Source: Epilithonimonas bovis DSM 19482
GTDB lineage: Bacteria; Bacteroidota; Bacteroidia; Flavobacteriales; Weeksellaceae
Direction of reading: 5' to 3'
Assembly: GCF_900108115.1 (NCBI RefSeq)
Contig: NZ_FTPU01000030.1
Coordinates: forward strand, 1-38,735
Length of the DNA: 38,735 nucleotides
The notes under the pieces were generated by a model that saw only the letters and a list, made by a program, of their open reading frames with translations, ran no database searches and was not told the DNA's origin. The translations under genes and the position numbers were made by a program. Each line of letters starts with the position of its first letter. Positions within the stretch are counted from its first letter, which is position 1. Shown here in pieces: positions 8,457 through 17,568 of this stretch.

Positions 8457-8540
8457 GTGAAGTATAAGCAGATTCCTTCGATGCATTATTTTAATTCTTT
8501 CCAGAAGAATTGCATGATCGCCTCTGAATTTGCGCGCTAA
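8457..8540 (+). CDS. Possible leader peptide (27 codons) ahead of a terminator
   Basis: The frame starts at GTG 8457 after an A-rich, purine-rich stretch and encodes MKYKQIPSMHYFNSFQKN followed by CMIASEFAR and TAA. An internal ATG at codon 9 would give 19 residues. It sits about 12 bases after the expected transcription start and 7 bases before a strong terminator hairpin. That is the layout of a transcription-attenuation leader, but no run of a single amino acid marks a regulated pathway. It could equally be incidental within a short non-coding RNA. Confidence 0.35.
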   Translation: MKYKQIPSMHYFNSFQKNCMIASEFAR

Positions 8541-8547
8541 TATAACG

Positions 8548-8578
8548 GCCGGTAATCTCTAAGATTATCGGCTTTTTT
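8548..8578 (+). terminator. Strong intrinsic terminator upstream of purM
   Basis: An 11-base stem (GCCGGTAATCT with AGATTATCGGC, one G-U pair) closes a three-base loop and is followed by six T. It ends the RNA that starts near 8445, either for good or as an attenuator. Confidence 0.85.
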
Positions 8579-8585
8579 ATTGAAG

Positions 8586-8745
8586 TATTTTTGAAAGTAA
8601 AGTTTGAAATAAATCTAATGAGTTCTGAGATTCTTTTGGGCCGTTAAAAGCCCAAAAGGATTGAAGAATGGGTGAGTCTGGAAATCACCCTTTAAAATCC
8701 TGGGATATGGATCAAAATTTGATGTCCTGATAAGTAAAAGTAAAA
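8586..8745 (+). promoter_or_regulatory. Structured purM leader
   Basis: A -7-like TATTTTTG lies at 8586-8593. The following leader can form a perfect 9-base hairpin, CTTTTGGGC (8633-8641) with GCCCAAAAG (8650-8658). It can also form a two-part hairpin with GGGTGA/TCACCC (8670-8675 and 8685-8690) inside AGGATT/AATCCT (8657-8662 and 8696-8701). The two hairpins overlap by two bases. A third palindrome, ATCAAAATTTGAT, lies at about 8710-8722. I do not recognise a known riboswitch; it does not look like the guanine, PRPP or ZTP classes. Confidence 0.45.
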
Positions 8746-9738
8746 ATGAGCAATACCTATAAATCCGCCGGTGTAGACAAAGAAGAAGGCTACAAAACCG
8801 TAGACAAGATCAAATCTGCTGTTGCAGAAACGCATAATAAAAATGTTCTTAATAATCTTGGCAGCTTTGGCGCATTCTACGAGATTGCAGGCTACAAAAA
8901 CCCGGTTCTGGTTTCGGGAACTGATGGGGTAGGTACCAAGTTAAAAGTGGCATTAGACTCCAAAAAGTATGATTCTATTGGTGTGGACTGCTTCGCCATG
9001 TGTGCCAACGACATCCTTTGCCACGGTGCAAAACCACTGTTTTTCCTTGATTATTTAGCTTGTGGTAAACTGGATAGTGATATTGCTGCGGAGATTGTAC
9101 TTGGAATGGTAGAAGCCTGCAAAGACAACAATTGTGCGTTGATTGGCGGTGAAACAGCCGAGATGCCAGGGATGTATCAGCCTGGCGATTATGATGTGGC
9201 GGGATTTTGCGTTGGTATTGTAGAAAAAGATGAGATTATAGACGGTTCCCGGATCAGAAAAGGCAATAAGATTATTGCCATCCCAAGTTCAGGCTTTCAT
9301 TCCAACGGTTTTTCACTGGTAAGAAAAATCTTCCCGGATTTTAATGAAACATTTGAAGGTCAGCCATTGTACGAAACATTGCTTGTGCCAACAAGGTTAT
9401 ATTATAAAGACATCCACAAAGTTTTGGAAGAAGCGCCGCTTTATGGTATCGCACATATTACAGGTGGCGGGCTTTATGAGAACGTACCTAGAATTATTCC
9501 AGAAGGGCTTTGTGCAACAATAGATGCTTCTAAAATCAAAGTGCCGGCCGTGATGCAGGAATTGGAAAAACGAGGCAATATAGATCACACCGAGATGTTC
9601 GGAACCTTCAATATGGGGGTAGGGATGGTTTTGGTGACCGATGAAAACCATGTGGATAAAATCCTTGATCTCTTGGAGGATGCGTATGAAATCGGCGAAA
9701 TCACAGAAGGAAGTGAGAAAATCGATTTGCAGTTTTAG
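8746..9738 (+). CDS. purM: Phosphoribosylformylglycinamidine cyclo-ligase (AIR synthetase)
   Basis: PurM closes the imidazole ring: FGAM plus ATP gives AIR, the fifth step of purine synthesis. The 330-residue length is typical. The ATP-binding signature GTDGVGTKL is at residues 58-66, followed by DCFAMCANDILCHGAKPLFFLDYLA, GGETAEMPGMY and, near the C-terminus, HITGGGLYENVPRIIP and GTFNMGVGMV. It is the first gene of purM-purN-rraA-purH, after the structured leader and terminator region. It is cytoplasmic. Confidence 0.97.
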   Translation: MSNTYKSAGVDKEEGYKTVDKIKSAVAETHNKNVLNNLGSFGAFYEIAGYKNPVLVSGTDGVGTKLKVALDSKKYDSIGVDCFAMCANDILCHGAKPLFFLDYLACGKLDSDIAAEIVLGMVEACKDNNCALIGGETAEMPGMYQPGDYDVAGFCVGIVEKDEIIDGSRIRKGNKIIAIPSSGFHSNGFSLVRKIFPDFNETFEGQPLYETLLVPTRLYYKDIHKVLEEAPLYGIAHITGGGLYENVPRIIPEGLCATIDASKIKVPAVMQELEKRGNIDHTEMFGTFNMGVGMVLVTDENHVDKILDLLEDAYEIGEITEGSEKIDLQF

Positions 9739-9800
9739 GATTAAAAATATTAATGTTTACACATTTTTGCGGACGTTGCGTTTAAAAGCATAACATTAGA

Positions 9801-10361
9801 ATGAAAAATTTAGTTATACTCGTCTCTGGCAGCGGAACCAATCTTCAACGCATAATAGACTGTATAGATTCCGGCGAAATACGGAATGCTAAAATTAATC
9901 TGGTCATTGCCGACAGGGCATGTTTTGGTTTGGAAAGGGCTGAAAAACATCAGATTCCTACCCTGTTAATCAAACGCGGAAAAGACTTTTCCGAGAATCT
10001 TGAAAAAGCAATTCCGGAGAATACAGACCTGATTGTTATGGCTGGTTTTCTGTCGATTCTTCAGCCGGAATTCTGTGACCAATGGCAGGGCAAAATCATT
10101 AATATTCATCCTTCGTTATTACCAAAATTCGGTGGTAAAGGGATGTGGGGGCACCATGTTCATCATGCGGTGATAGAAGCAGGCGAAAAACAAAGTGGCG
10201 CAACCGTCCATTTTGTAACATCCGGCATAGATGAGGGCGAGATTATCCTGCAGGGTCAATTTGATATTGACGTAACCGATACACCCAATACACTGGCACA
10301 AAAAGTACATCATATAGAGTATGATATTTTTCCAAAAGCCATAGATAAAATTTTAAACTAA
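9801..10361 (+). CDS. purN: Phosphoribosylglycinamide formyltransferase
   Basis: PurN transfers a formyl group from 10-formyl-THF to GAR. The substrate loop SGSGTNLQ is at residues 9-16. Asn101 and His103 in INIHPSLLP and Asp144 in SGIDEGEIILQ form the expected catalytic set. The length of 186 is slightly short but complete. It lies 62 bases after purM and 5 bases before rraA. It catalyses the third pathway step, so gene order does not follow reaction order. Confidence 0.96.
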   Translation: MKNLVILVSGSGTNLQRIIDCIDSGEIRNAKINLVIADRACFGLERAEKHQIPTLLIKRGKDFSENLEKAIPENTDLIVMAGFLSILQPEFCDQWQGKIINIHPSLLPKFGGKGMWGHHVHHAVIEAGEKQSGATVHFVTSGIDEGEIILQGQFDIDVTDTPNTLAQKVHHIEYDIFPKAIDKILN

Positions 10362-10366
10362 ATGCA

Positions 10367-10849
10367 ATGAGCTGGACTACAACTGACCTCTGTGATGATT
10401 ACATTTCCGAACTTCGCGTTGCAGTACCAATCGGGCTGCGGGATTTTGGAGGGAAACTCTCATTTTGCGGCGAGATTGTTACTATAGAGGCATTAGAAAA
10501 TAATCCTTTGGTAAGAAAAACACTTTCCGAAGATGGCACGGGGAAAGTGCTTGTTGTAGATGGCAGTGGTTCTCTCCGGCGTGCCATGATGGGCGATAAT
10601 ATCGCAGAACTTGCTGTCAATAATGGCTGGGAAGGCGTGATCATCAATGCTGCCATTAGGGATTCTGTGGCTATCTCAAAACTGAATTTGGGCGTAAAAG
10701 CGCTGGATGTTTTTCCTGTAAAAAGTGGGAAAAATGATATTGGTGAACTGAATGTAACGGTACATTTTGCAGGGATTGATTTTGTTCCCGGAGAATATGT
10801 ATATGCAGATGAGGATGGTATTCTGGTCTCCAAAAACAAATATTATTAA
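10367..10849 (+). CDS. rraA: RraA family protein (ribonuclease E regulator-like / HMG aldolase-like)
   Basis: This 160-residue protein matches RraA along its length: TTDLCDDY at the start, GFG-like FGGKLSFCGEIVTI, KVLVVDGSGSLRRAMMGDNIAELAVNNGWEGVIINAAIRD and PGEYVYADEDGILVS at the end. RraA forms ring trimers and in E. coli binds and inhibits RNase E. Relatives with a G-x20-R-D motif are class II aldolases or decarboxylases, and both GDN and the IRD pair are present here. It is tightly packed between purN (5 bases) and purH, which suggests co-transcription. A direct role in purine synthesis is not known. Confidence 0.88.
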   Translation: MSWTTTDLCDDYISELRVAVPIGLRDFGGKLSFCGEIVTIEALENNPLVRKTLSEDGTGKVLVVDGSGSLRRAMMGDNIAELAVNNGWEGVIINAAIRDSVAISKLNLGVKALDVFPVKSGKNDIGELNVTVHFAGIDFVPGEYVYADEDGILVSKNKYY

Positions 10850-10915
10850 TGAAGGAATCAGATCGCAAACCGGTTTGGTAATATATCTAATAAAAAGTAA
10901 AAAGGAAAGAAAAAA

Positions 10916-12433
10916 ATGAGTAAAAAAAGAGCATTAATCAGTGTATCGGACAAAAATGGATTGGCAGATTTTGCCAGGTTTTTAGAAGATAACAATTATG
11001 AACTGATCTCTACAGGTGGCACTTTCAAATATCTGAAAGATGCTGGGCTTAACCCCATCCAGATCGATGAGGTAACAGATTTCCCCGAGATGCTGGATGG
11101 CAGAGTGAAAACCCTGCACCCAAAAGTTCATGGCGGATTGTTGGCAGTACGGTCTAATGAAGAACATATGAAGACTGTTCAGGATTATGGTATTGGCCTG
11201 ATTGATATGGTAATTGTTAATCTTTACCCATTTTTCGAAAATGTAAATAAGGCTATTTCCCTTGACGAAAAAGTTGAATTCATCGATATTGGCGGGCCTT
11301 CTATGCTGCGTTCTGCAGCCAAGAATTTCAATTCGGTAGTGGTTTTAACAGATGTCAATGATTATGAATTGATCAGGACAGAAATGTCAGATAATGGCGA
11401 AACCAATTGGGAAACCAGAAAAAAACTAGCAGGCAAAGTATTCAATTTGACGTCTGCTTACGATGCTGCCATTGCCAGTATGCTGCTGGATGAAGAATAT
11501 CCAACTTACTTAAATGCTTCGTATAAAAAGGTATCAGACCTCAGATATGGTGAAAATCCTCATCAGTCCGCGGCTTACTATACATCAACTTTCGAAAACG
11601 GCGCAATGAAAGATTTCGAAATTTTAGGAGGTAAAGAATTATCTTTCAATAACCTTCGGGATATGGATCTGTGCTGGAAGGTGGTGAACGAGTTCAAAGA
11701 AGAGATGGCTTGCTGTGCCGTAAAACATTCAACACCGTGTGGTGTGGCTGTGGGAACTTCGGCTTTGGAAACCTATACCAAAACTTTTGAATGTGATCCG
11801 GTTTCGATCTTCGGCGGAATCATCGGGATGAATTATAAAGTAGATGCCGCAACGGCAGAAGAACTTAATAAAACCTTTCTAGAAATTGTAATGGCAACTG
11901 ATTTTGATGAAGAGGCCTTGGAAATTTTGAGGAAGAAGAAAAACCTAAGAATCATCAAAATCAAAAATGAAGTCACTGATAAACAAGTTTGGGTTAAGAT
12001 TGATGGTGGAATGCTGGTCCAAAATGCTGATGACCAATTCTCAGAAGATATCAAATTGATGACAGAATCTGCTCCTACAGATAAACAGAGAAAAGCACTG
12101 TTGTTTTCTCAAAGGGTTGTTAAATATGTAAAATCCAACGCAATTGTGGTCTCCAACGGTGTTCAGGCTATTGGAATCGGTGGTGGACAAGTGAACAGGA
12201 TCTGGGCAACGCAGCAGGCGATAGAAAGAGCCAAAGAGAAATTCGATGGTGACTTGGTTCTGGCTTCGGATGCGTTTTTCCCTTTTCGTGATGTGGTGGA
12301 TTTTTGCGCGCAGGAAGGCATCAAAGCCATTATTCAGCCGGGAGGAAGTATGAGGGATAACGAATCGATAGAAGCAGCTAATGAGTATCATATCCCAATG
12401 CTGTTCACAGGAATGAGACATTTTCTGCATTGA
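10916..12433 (+). CDS. purH: Bifunctional AICAR formyltransferase / IMP cyclohydrolase
   Basis: PurH performs the last two steps to IMP. Residues 1 to about 190 are the IMP cyclohydrolase (MGS-like) domain, with [22 protein letters not shown] and the hallmark [17 protein letters not shown]. The rest is the AICAR transformylase, with [29 protein letters not shown] (catalytic Lys-His) and QPGGSMRD near the C-terminus. At 505 residues it is complete. It ends the purine unit and is followed by a terminator at 12534. Confidence 0.97.
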   Translation: MSKKRALISVSDKNGLADFARFLEDNNYELISTGGTFKYLKDAGLNPIQIDEVTDFPEMLDGRVKTLHPKVHGGLLAVRSNEEHMKTVQDYGIGLIDMVIVNLYPFFENVNKAISLDEKVEFIDIGGPSMLRSAAKNFNSVVVLTDVNDYELIRTEMSDNGETNWETRKKLAGKVFNLTSAYDAAIASMLLDEEYPTYLNASYKKVSDLRYGENPHQSAAYYTSTFENGAMKDFEILGGKELSFNNLRDMDLCWKVVNEFKEEMACCAVKHSTPCGVAVGTSALETYTKTFECDPVSIFGGIIGMNYKVDAATAEELNKTFLEIVMATDFDEEALEILRKKKNLRIIKIKNEVTDKQVWVKIDGGMLVQNADDQFSEDIKLMTESAPTDKQRKALLFSQRVVKYVKSNAIVVSNGVQAIGIGGGQVNRIWATQQAIERAKEKFDGDLVLASDAFFPFRDVVDFCAQEGIKAIIQPGGSMRDNESIEAANEYHIPMLFTGMRHFLH

Positions 12434-12533
12434 TTTTTGACTAAATCCTAAAGGCACAAAAGTTTACAGTTATAAAAGCTCAAATTGATTTCAATAGAGA
12501 TTTTTTTGAGACTCTTGTTGTTCAAAAATATAC

Positions 12534-12563
12534 AACCCTTTCAAAGTTCACTTTGGAAGGGTT
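12534..12563 (+). terminator. Intrinsic terminator after purH
   Basis: A 13-base stem (AACCCTTTCAAAG with CTTTGGAAGGGTT, one G-U pair) closes a TTCA loop and is followed by TTCTTTG. It lies 100 bases after the purH stop. The remaining 170 bases to the next gene are AT-rich, with only a -7-like box. Confidence 0.8.
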
Positions 12564-12716
12564 TTCTTTGTAATCATTAATAAAAATTAATCATAGAAAT
12601 TATTGTTAATTATATGGATTTAAGCTTAATTTGTGAGATTAATTTTTTGGTCAATTAATTTTATATTTCTGATAAAATTCTGCCTTAAAATTCATTCAAA
12701 AAATCTAAATAATACT

Positions 12717-12724
12717 TACATTTG
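12717..12724 (+). promoter_or_regulatory. Putative -7 box for proline dehydrogenase
   Basis: TACATTTG fits TAnnTTTG, 16 bases before ATG 12741. The -33 region is not convincing. Confidence 0.4.
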
Positions 12725-12740
12725 AGACCAAATTCTAACG

Positions 12741-13904
12741 ATGAGTATTTTCAATGATACGAAGCTTGCATTTGCTGATAAAACGGATGCTCAGCTCAAA
12801 AAAGCGTATTGGATGTTCAAGGCTATAGAGCAGCCTGCGATAACCAATATTGGTGTTTCTGTTCTCAATTTTACAGTTCATAATGATTTCCCTTTTGTCA
12901 AAGGCATTGTCAAAAAAACACTTTTTGAACAGTTTTGTGGCGGCGAAACCCGGGAAGAAAGCATGAATGTCGTTAAACAGATGTTCAAACGAGGTGTGGG
13001 AAGCATTTTCGATTATTCGATTGAGGGCAAAGAAGAAGAGGAAACCTTTGATGCGGTTTGTAAAGAGATCAAAGATATTGTAAGATTTTCAGTCGGTAAT
13101 CCGGCTATTCCGTTCATCGTTTTCAAACCGACCGCCTTTGGCAGAATCGATATTTATGAAGAAGTGGGAAAAGGCGCTGAGCTGACGACCAGCCAAAAAG
13201 AAGAGTGGGAGAGGATTGTACAGCGTTTTGATGAAGTCTGCAAACTATGTTGGGAGAATGATAAAAAAGTGATGGTAGATGCAGAAGAAACCTGGATGCA
13301 GGGCGCTGCAGATCATCTTTGCGAAGAGATGATGGAGAAATACAACAAGGATAAAGCCATTGTGTGGAACACCATCCAAATGTACAGAACCGGCCGTCTT
13401 GAGTATATGAACGCGCATTTGGAAAGAGCCAGGGAAAAGGGTTACTTTATTGGTTACAAAATTGTGCGTGGCGCTTATATGGAAAAAGAAAGAAAGAGAG
13501 CTGCCGAGTTAAACTATCCGGATCCTATCCAGCCTAATAAACAGGCGACGGATGATAATTATAATGCCGGAATCGATTTTGTAATGGCTCATCTGGATAA
13601 AGTTTCTGCATTCTTTGGGACTCACAATGAGAAATCCTCCGAACTCATCATGGATAAAATGAAAAATAATGGTTTGTCTCATGACAATCCGCATGTCTAT
13701 TTTGGGCAATTGTATGGTATGAGCGATAACATCACTTATTATTTGGCAGATCAGCATTACAACGTTGCCAAATATCTGCCTTACGGACCCGTGAAAGATG
13801 TAGTGCCATATCTTACGAGACGTGCGCAGGAAAATACGTCTGTTGCAGGACAAACCGGCAGAGAACTTGGTCTGATCCAGAAAGAACTGAAAAGAAGGAA
13901 TTAA
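12741..13904 (+). CDS. Proline dehydrogenase
   Basis: This FAD enzyme oxidises L-proline to pyrroline-5-carboxylate. At 387 residues it is the monofunctional type, without the P5C dehydrogenase domain of PutA. Beta-barrel motifs are visible in order: VMVDAEETWMQ, FIGYKIVRGAYMEKE, FFGTHNEKS, VYFGQLYGMSDNITYYL and KYLPYGPVKDVVPYLTRRAQENTS, which contains the conserved double-Arg proline-binding site. The terminators on both sides suggest it is transcribed alone. No P5C dehydrogenase gene lies in the window. Confidence 0.93.
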   Translation: MSIFNDTKLAFADKTDAQLKKAYWMFKAIEQPAITNIGVSVLNFTVHNDFPFVKGIVKKTLFEQFCGGETREESMNVVKQMFKRGVGSIFDYSIEGKEEEETFDAVCKEIKDIVRFSVGNPAIPFIVFKPTAFGRIDIYEEVGKGAELTTSQKEEWERIVQRFDEVCKLCWENDKKVMVDAEETWMQGAADHLCEEMMEKYNKDKAIVWNTIQMYRTGRLEYMNAHLERAREKGYFIGYKIVRGAYMEKERKRAAELNYPDPIQPNKQATDDNYNAGIDFVMAHLDKVSAFFGTHNEKSSELIMDKMKNNGLSHDNPHVYFGQLYGMSDNITYYLADQHYNVAKYLPYGPVKDVVPYLTRRAQENTSVAGQTGRELGLIQKELKRRN

Positions 13905-13999
13905 AGAAGAAACCGCGGAATTGGATTTAATTAAGTTCAATTTATCCGGCGTTTCTTTTGTTTAAAAAAGGTGAATGATTCTTAATATATTATTTCACT

Positions 14000-14033
14000 A
14001 AAAATGGCCGTCCTAAAGACGACCATTTTTTTT
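14000..14033. terminator. Bidirectional intrinsic terminator
   Basis: AAAAATGGCCGTC pairs with GACGACCATTTTT (one mismatch) around a CTAAA loop, with T-runs on both strands. It serves proline dehydrogenase on the plus strand and the ABC operon on the minus strand. Confidence 0.85.
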
Positions 14034-14079
14034 CCACCATCCATCGGTTAAAAAAGATAGTTTGCGGATGAATGTTTTA

Positions 14080-14775
14080 TTAAATCGTCTTGAAATAGAG
14101 CTCCTGTAGTTCGTCAGCTGTAAAAGCCTTCGAGGGAAGGTTCTGGACCAGCTGGCCTTGTTTCATAATTCCAATATTAGTTGCGACACTTACTGCATTG
14201 AAGATGTCGTGCGTGGCCATCAGCACTGTACGCCCCTGCTGTCCAAGTTGCCTCACAATTTCAGTGAATTCGGCTGTGGCAATAGGATCCAGGCCGCTGG
14301 TTGGCTCATCAAGTAACAGGACTTTGGCATCTTTGGCCAACGCAATTGCAATACCAACCTTCTGGCGCATCCCTTTGGAATAACCTCCTAAAGCTTTGTC
14401 ATGGGCAGAGGCCTGAAGACCTGTACGCATCAGGAAATCGTGTAACGCATCTTTTGAATAACTGAATCCTGCAATTTTTGAGAAAAAATCAAGGTTTTCA
14501 AGACCGGTTAGGTTAGGGTAAAGCAAAACGGTTTCCGGGATGTAAGCTAGATTTTTTTTGATTTCCTGTGGCTGATCCGTCACCGAAATATGATTGATGT
14601 ATGCGTCCCCGGAGCTGGCCTTTATAAGTCCGAGAAGAATATTGATCGTGGTGCTTTTACCGGCGCCATTCTGCCCAAGCAGCGCATAGATTTCGCCCGA
14701 ACCTATTTCCAGATTCAGCGACTGAAGCGCAGTAAAATTGCCGTATTTTTTATGAAGATTAACTGTTTTAATCAT
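14080..14775 (-). CDS. ABC transporter ATP-binding protein (ABC-2 type)
   Basis: This 231-residue nucleotide-binding domain has Walker A LLGQNGAGKSTT (33-43), signature YSKGMRQK, Walker B VLLLDEPTSGLDP and switch His in MATHDIF. Short single-domain ATPases of this type power ABC-2 permeases, including NosF- and Gld-like systems. The start overlaps the upstream permease stop by 4 bases (ATGA), so it is co-translated with the two DUF3526 permeases. It is the last gene of the operon. Confidence 0.94.
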   Translation of the reverse strand: MIKTVNLHKKYGNFTALQSLNLEIGSGEIYALLGQNGAGKSTTINILLGLIKASSGDAYINHISVTDQPQEIKKNLAYIPETVLLYPNLTGLENLDFFSKIAGFSYSKDALHDFLMRTGLQASAHDKALGGYSKGMRQKVGIAIALAKDAKVLLLDEPTSGLDPIATAEFTEIVRQLGQQGRTVLMATHDIFNAVSVATNIGIMKQGQLVQNLPSKAFTADELQELYFKTI

Positions 14776-16115
14776 AATTTTCTGATGTTGTTTTGTGATA
14801 AGAGGATAAATAATATGATGATAAAGACATAAGGTAAAAAGAGTGCAACACTGTTGATTTTTGTTGGTTGGCGAAATACCTCGCGGATTTGTAGTTTCCA
14901 GTTGACGGAATCAGCATCTTTGCCGGAAAATATAAGCGGATAAAAGAACAGGCGTTTCTTTTCATGAAATTTCTTCAGGGCACTGCCAAAGGCGAGGTGA
15001 TTCTCCATACCGCTTTGTGCAAGATCATTTTCTGTAAGTTGCGTATGGATATTTGGGAAAAAATAACCCAATACAACCGCTGCCTGATTCCTTTTCTGCA
15101 TTTTGGCAATATATTGCTCAGATGAGGCTGCAGCTTCCAGGTCGCCCATGTGCTGCATAGCATAATACCAGGTCCAGCTGAATGAATCACTCTCATTGAT
15201 TTTAAATTGTTTAAACTGAGGGTAAGCCTTGTAAAATTTTTCCATCGTCGGTAATTTGGCTTCGTACCATTTGTTATGGTAACCTTCCCTTTGTTCCATT
15301 ACTGCTTTTAACCCTTCTTTAACTGGGAATATTTTTTGAATGGCCATATTGCTGCCCATCGGAATAATGAAGTTGAGGCCAATCCAAACCGTAAGCAGGA
15401 TTAAGGCATTATAGGCTGAAGATTTTCTAAATGAGATGACAAAGCGGCATAACGCAAACCAAAACAGTAAGTATAGCCATCCGGACAGTATAAAGTACAG
15501 AAAGTTTTTATCCATTGGGATATCAATCCAAATTGTCGCAATTGCGATGAGCAGTAGATAAATGATGCTGATAGCCAAAACACGAACCAAAAATTTGCAA
15601 TCGATAAAACGCGCCAAGCTTCTGCACTGCACAGACAGCAATTTCCAGCGGCCGCTTTCCTCTTCTTCGGAAATTAGGTTATAACAAAACGCAACGATGA
15701 TCAGCGGAAAGATAAATACCAGCACAAAACTGAAATCAAAATTACCGGCGGCAGCATTAGCAGGATTGTAAAAATCAGAATTATAACGTTGCTCCTCAAG
15801 ATTCCTGATCGTCACACCCTGGATTGACGGATTCAGATCACGCATCCCGATACTGAGCGCAGCAAGCTGGGGCGTTTCATTAATCCAATTGAATTTTACA
15901 TAATATAGGATCAGGCCCAGATCGTCTTTATGGTATGTCACATTCTTATCGATGCTTTCCTGCTGGAACAATCTGCTTTTTTCTATAATATCCTGATTGC
16001 GGTCCAGAAAATTTTTCCCGGTGTAGATGGCCATTATCCCCGCAATTAGCAAAAATACCAAAGCAGAAAGATAGCCTCTGTTGCGGAAGAATTGTTTAAA
16101 AATATAGCTTGTCAT
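14772..16115 (-). CDS. ABC-2 type permease, DUF3526 family (second copy)
   Basis: This 447-residue protein has one N-terminal membrane helix (about 15-33), a large extracytoplasmic domain of about 100 residues and then a bundle of helices (FSFVLVFIFPLIIVAFCYNLI, LAISIIYLLLIAIATIW, FLYFILSGWLYLLFWFALC). A second soluble loop and a final C-terminal helix (VALFLPYVFIIILFILL) follow. After the third helix the loop SEEEESGRWKLLSVQC is the coupling region typical of ABC-2 permeases. It is a paralogue of the upstream gene and lies 3 bases from it, so the two probably form a heterodimer. Cargo is unknown. Confidence 0.87.
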   Translation of the reverse strand: MTSYIFKQFFRNRGYLSALVFLLIAGIMAIYTGKNFLDRNQDIIEKSRLFQQESIDKNVTYHKDDLGLILYYVKFNWINETPQLAALSIGMRDLNPSIQGVTIRNLEEQRYNSDFYNPANAAAGNFDFSFVLVFIFPLIIVAFCYNLISEEEESGRWKLLSVQCRSLARFIDCKFLVRVLAISIIYLLLIAIATIWIDIPMDKNFLYFILSGWLYLLFWFALCRFVISFRKSSAYNALILLTVWIGLNFIIPMGSNMAIQKIFPVKEGLKAVMEQREGYHNKWYEAKLPTMEKFYKAYPQFKQFKINESDSFSWTWYYAMQHMGDLEAAASSEQYIAKMQKRNQAAVVLGYFFPNIHTQLTENDLAQSGMENHLAFGSALKKFHEKKRLFFYPLIFSGKDADSVNWKLQIREVFRQPTKINSVALFLPYVFIIILFILLSQNNIRKL

Positions 16116-16118
16116 GAT

Positions 16119-17564
16119 TTAGATTAACTTTAATTTTCGAGACGTGAGTTCGGCCATGGCAATGCATAATAAAAACCAGAATATCAGCGCTGCTGCCGGT
16201 AAGTATTGTGCTGCGAGACTCTTACCGAATGAGGTATACTGATAGTTGAAATCCGGGAACTTTCGCCAGTTTTCACTGTTAATAATGGCTGGTGGCCCAC
16301 CTTTTTCGGTTTTGATATTGCTGATTTGCTCAATCTGAAGCCGGTTTAGGTGCTGTGCCATCTTATAACGGTATTCTTCTGCCTGTTCCTGAAACTGCCT
16401 GTAAGAAAAATAGTCAGTCCCCGAGGCCGTCATTGATAGATTTTTAATGGCCATAGCCGGATCTGCAAATCCGCTGAGTTCAGAGATTTTCTGCTGTCTG
16501 CCGTATACTGTTTCCAGCTGTTTATGGTGCTTTATGTAGATTGCAGAGCTTATTTTTTCACCCTCTTGCATTACAAAACCGCTATAGTTGAAAGGAAGCT
16601 CCTGCGTAGTCTTTACTTTGTAATGTGCCAGCAGAGAATCTTTGATATGTTTAAAATGAGGATCATCCGGATTGTGGCTATTGCCGGCTTTCAGGATATC
16701 TTTTTCGAGCTCGGTCTCAAAGGCAATTCTGGATGATGCGGGATAAAGATTTTGTGCAGCAAACTGAATTCCTTTTGGTAAAAAAATAACCATGAACAGC
16801 CAGCTTCCAATCAGTGTTACCAACGAAGATGATGCTTTTTTACTAATGGCAGACACAACCACCGTCATGGTACAGATGACAAAATAATACAGCATATAAG
16901 ACAACAGCAATACGCATATCCTCACCGCTACTTCTTCAAAAGCAACAGAACGGTCCCATAGCATGACCAAAGCTATCAACACAAAGACAGGAAACAGGAA
17001 TAACAGCGAAAACTGCCAGAAACCGAGGATCTTGCCCCAGATGATTGCCCTGTTAGAAGCACCCTGAATGCTCAGGATCTTGAGTGTCGCATCTTCCCGT
17101 TCTTTGGCTATCAAACCAAATCCTAAAAATATCAGAATCAGCGGAACAATATACTGAAGCAAAAAAGCACTTGTAAATGCTCCAAAACGAACCAATGTAC
17201 CCGAACTTCCTGCTTCGGAGAGATTGGCGGAGTTCTGTTTGTACGCTTCCAGAAAAATGACATTACCAAGGTAGTCATCCAGTCCATTATCAAAAATACT
17301 TAGCGGATGCGCCATCCGGAAAACCAGATAGCCGTAGTGCGCCATCCGATGAGGGTGTTTCGCTGGCCTGTCTTCCCAATGCTCGCGGATTTCAGCCCGG
17401 TAATGGGTAATTTCGGCAGCACTGTCGGTATATTGGAAAAATGTAAAGGCGATGCTCAGCAAAGAAAAGATTGAAACTACTACTACAATTAGCAGATTTG
17501 GTTTTGTAGTGATGAGATCCTGCCTGGTTTTCAGGATCACACGTTTTAAGCTTTGTAAAGCCAT
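16119..17564 (-). CDS. ABC-2 type permease, DUF3526 family (first copy)
   Basis: This 481-residue permease has an N-terminal helix (LLIVVVVSIFSLLSIAFTFF) followed by the DUF3526 extracytoplasmic domain, with the tell-tale HPHRMAHYGYLVFRM and PLSIFDNGLDDYLGNVIFLE. Helices, the coupling loop AKEREDATLKILSIQG and a C-terminal helix follow. The family is found next to NosF-like ATPases in Bacteroidota and Proteobacteria. It starts 4 bases after the TonB receptor stop, so expression is coupled to the receptor gene. Function inferred from family only. Confidence 0.88.
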   Translation of the reverse strand: MALQSLKRVILKTRQDLITTKPNLLIVVVVSIFSLLSIAFTFFQYTDSAAEITHYRAEIREHWEDRPAKHPHRMAHYGYLVFRMAHPLSIFDNGLDDYLGNVIFLEAYKQNSANLSEAGSSGTLVRFGAFTSAFLLQYIVPLILIFLGFGLIAKEREDATLKILSIQGASNRAIIWGKILGFWQFSLLFLFPVFVLIALVMLWDRSVAFEEVAVRICVLLLSYMLYYFVICTMTVVVSAISKKASSSLVTLIGSWLFMVIFLPKGIQFAAQNLYPASSRIAFETELEKDILKAGNSHNPDDPHFKHIKDSLLAHYKVKTTQELPFNYSGFVMQEGEKISSAIYIKHHKQLETVYGRQQKISELSGFADPAMAIKNLSMTASGTDYFSYRQFQEQAEEYRYKMAQHLNRLQIEQISNIKTEKGGPPAIINSENWRKFPDFNYQYTSFGKSLAAQYLPAAALIFWFLLCIAMAELTSRKLKLI

Positions 17565-17568
17565 TGGA

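Noticed and set aside
13905-13965. Imperfect hairpin just after proline dehydrogenase
   Set aside because: AGAAAC/GTTTCT arms pair only with several gaps; the terminator at 14000 is much stronger.
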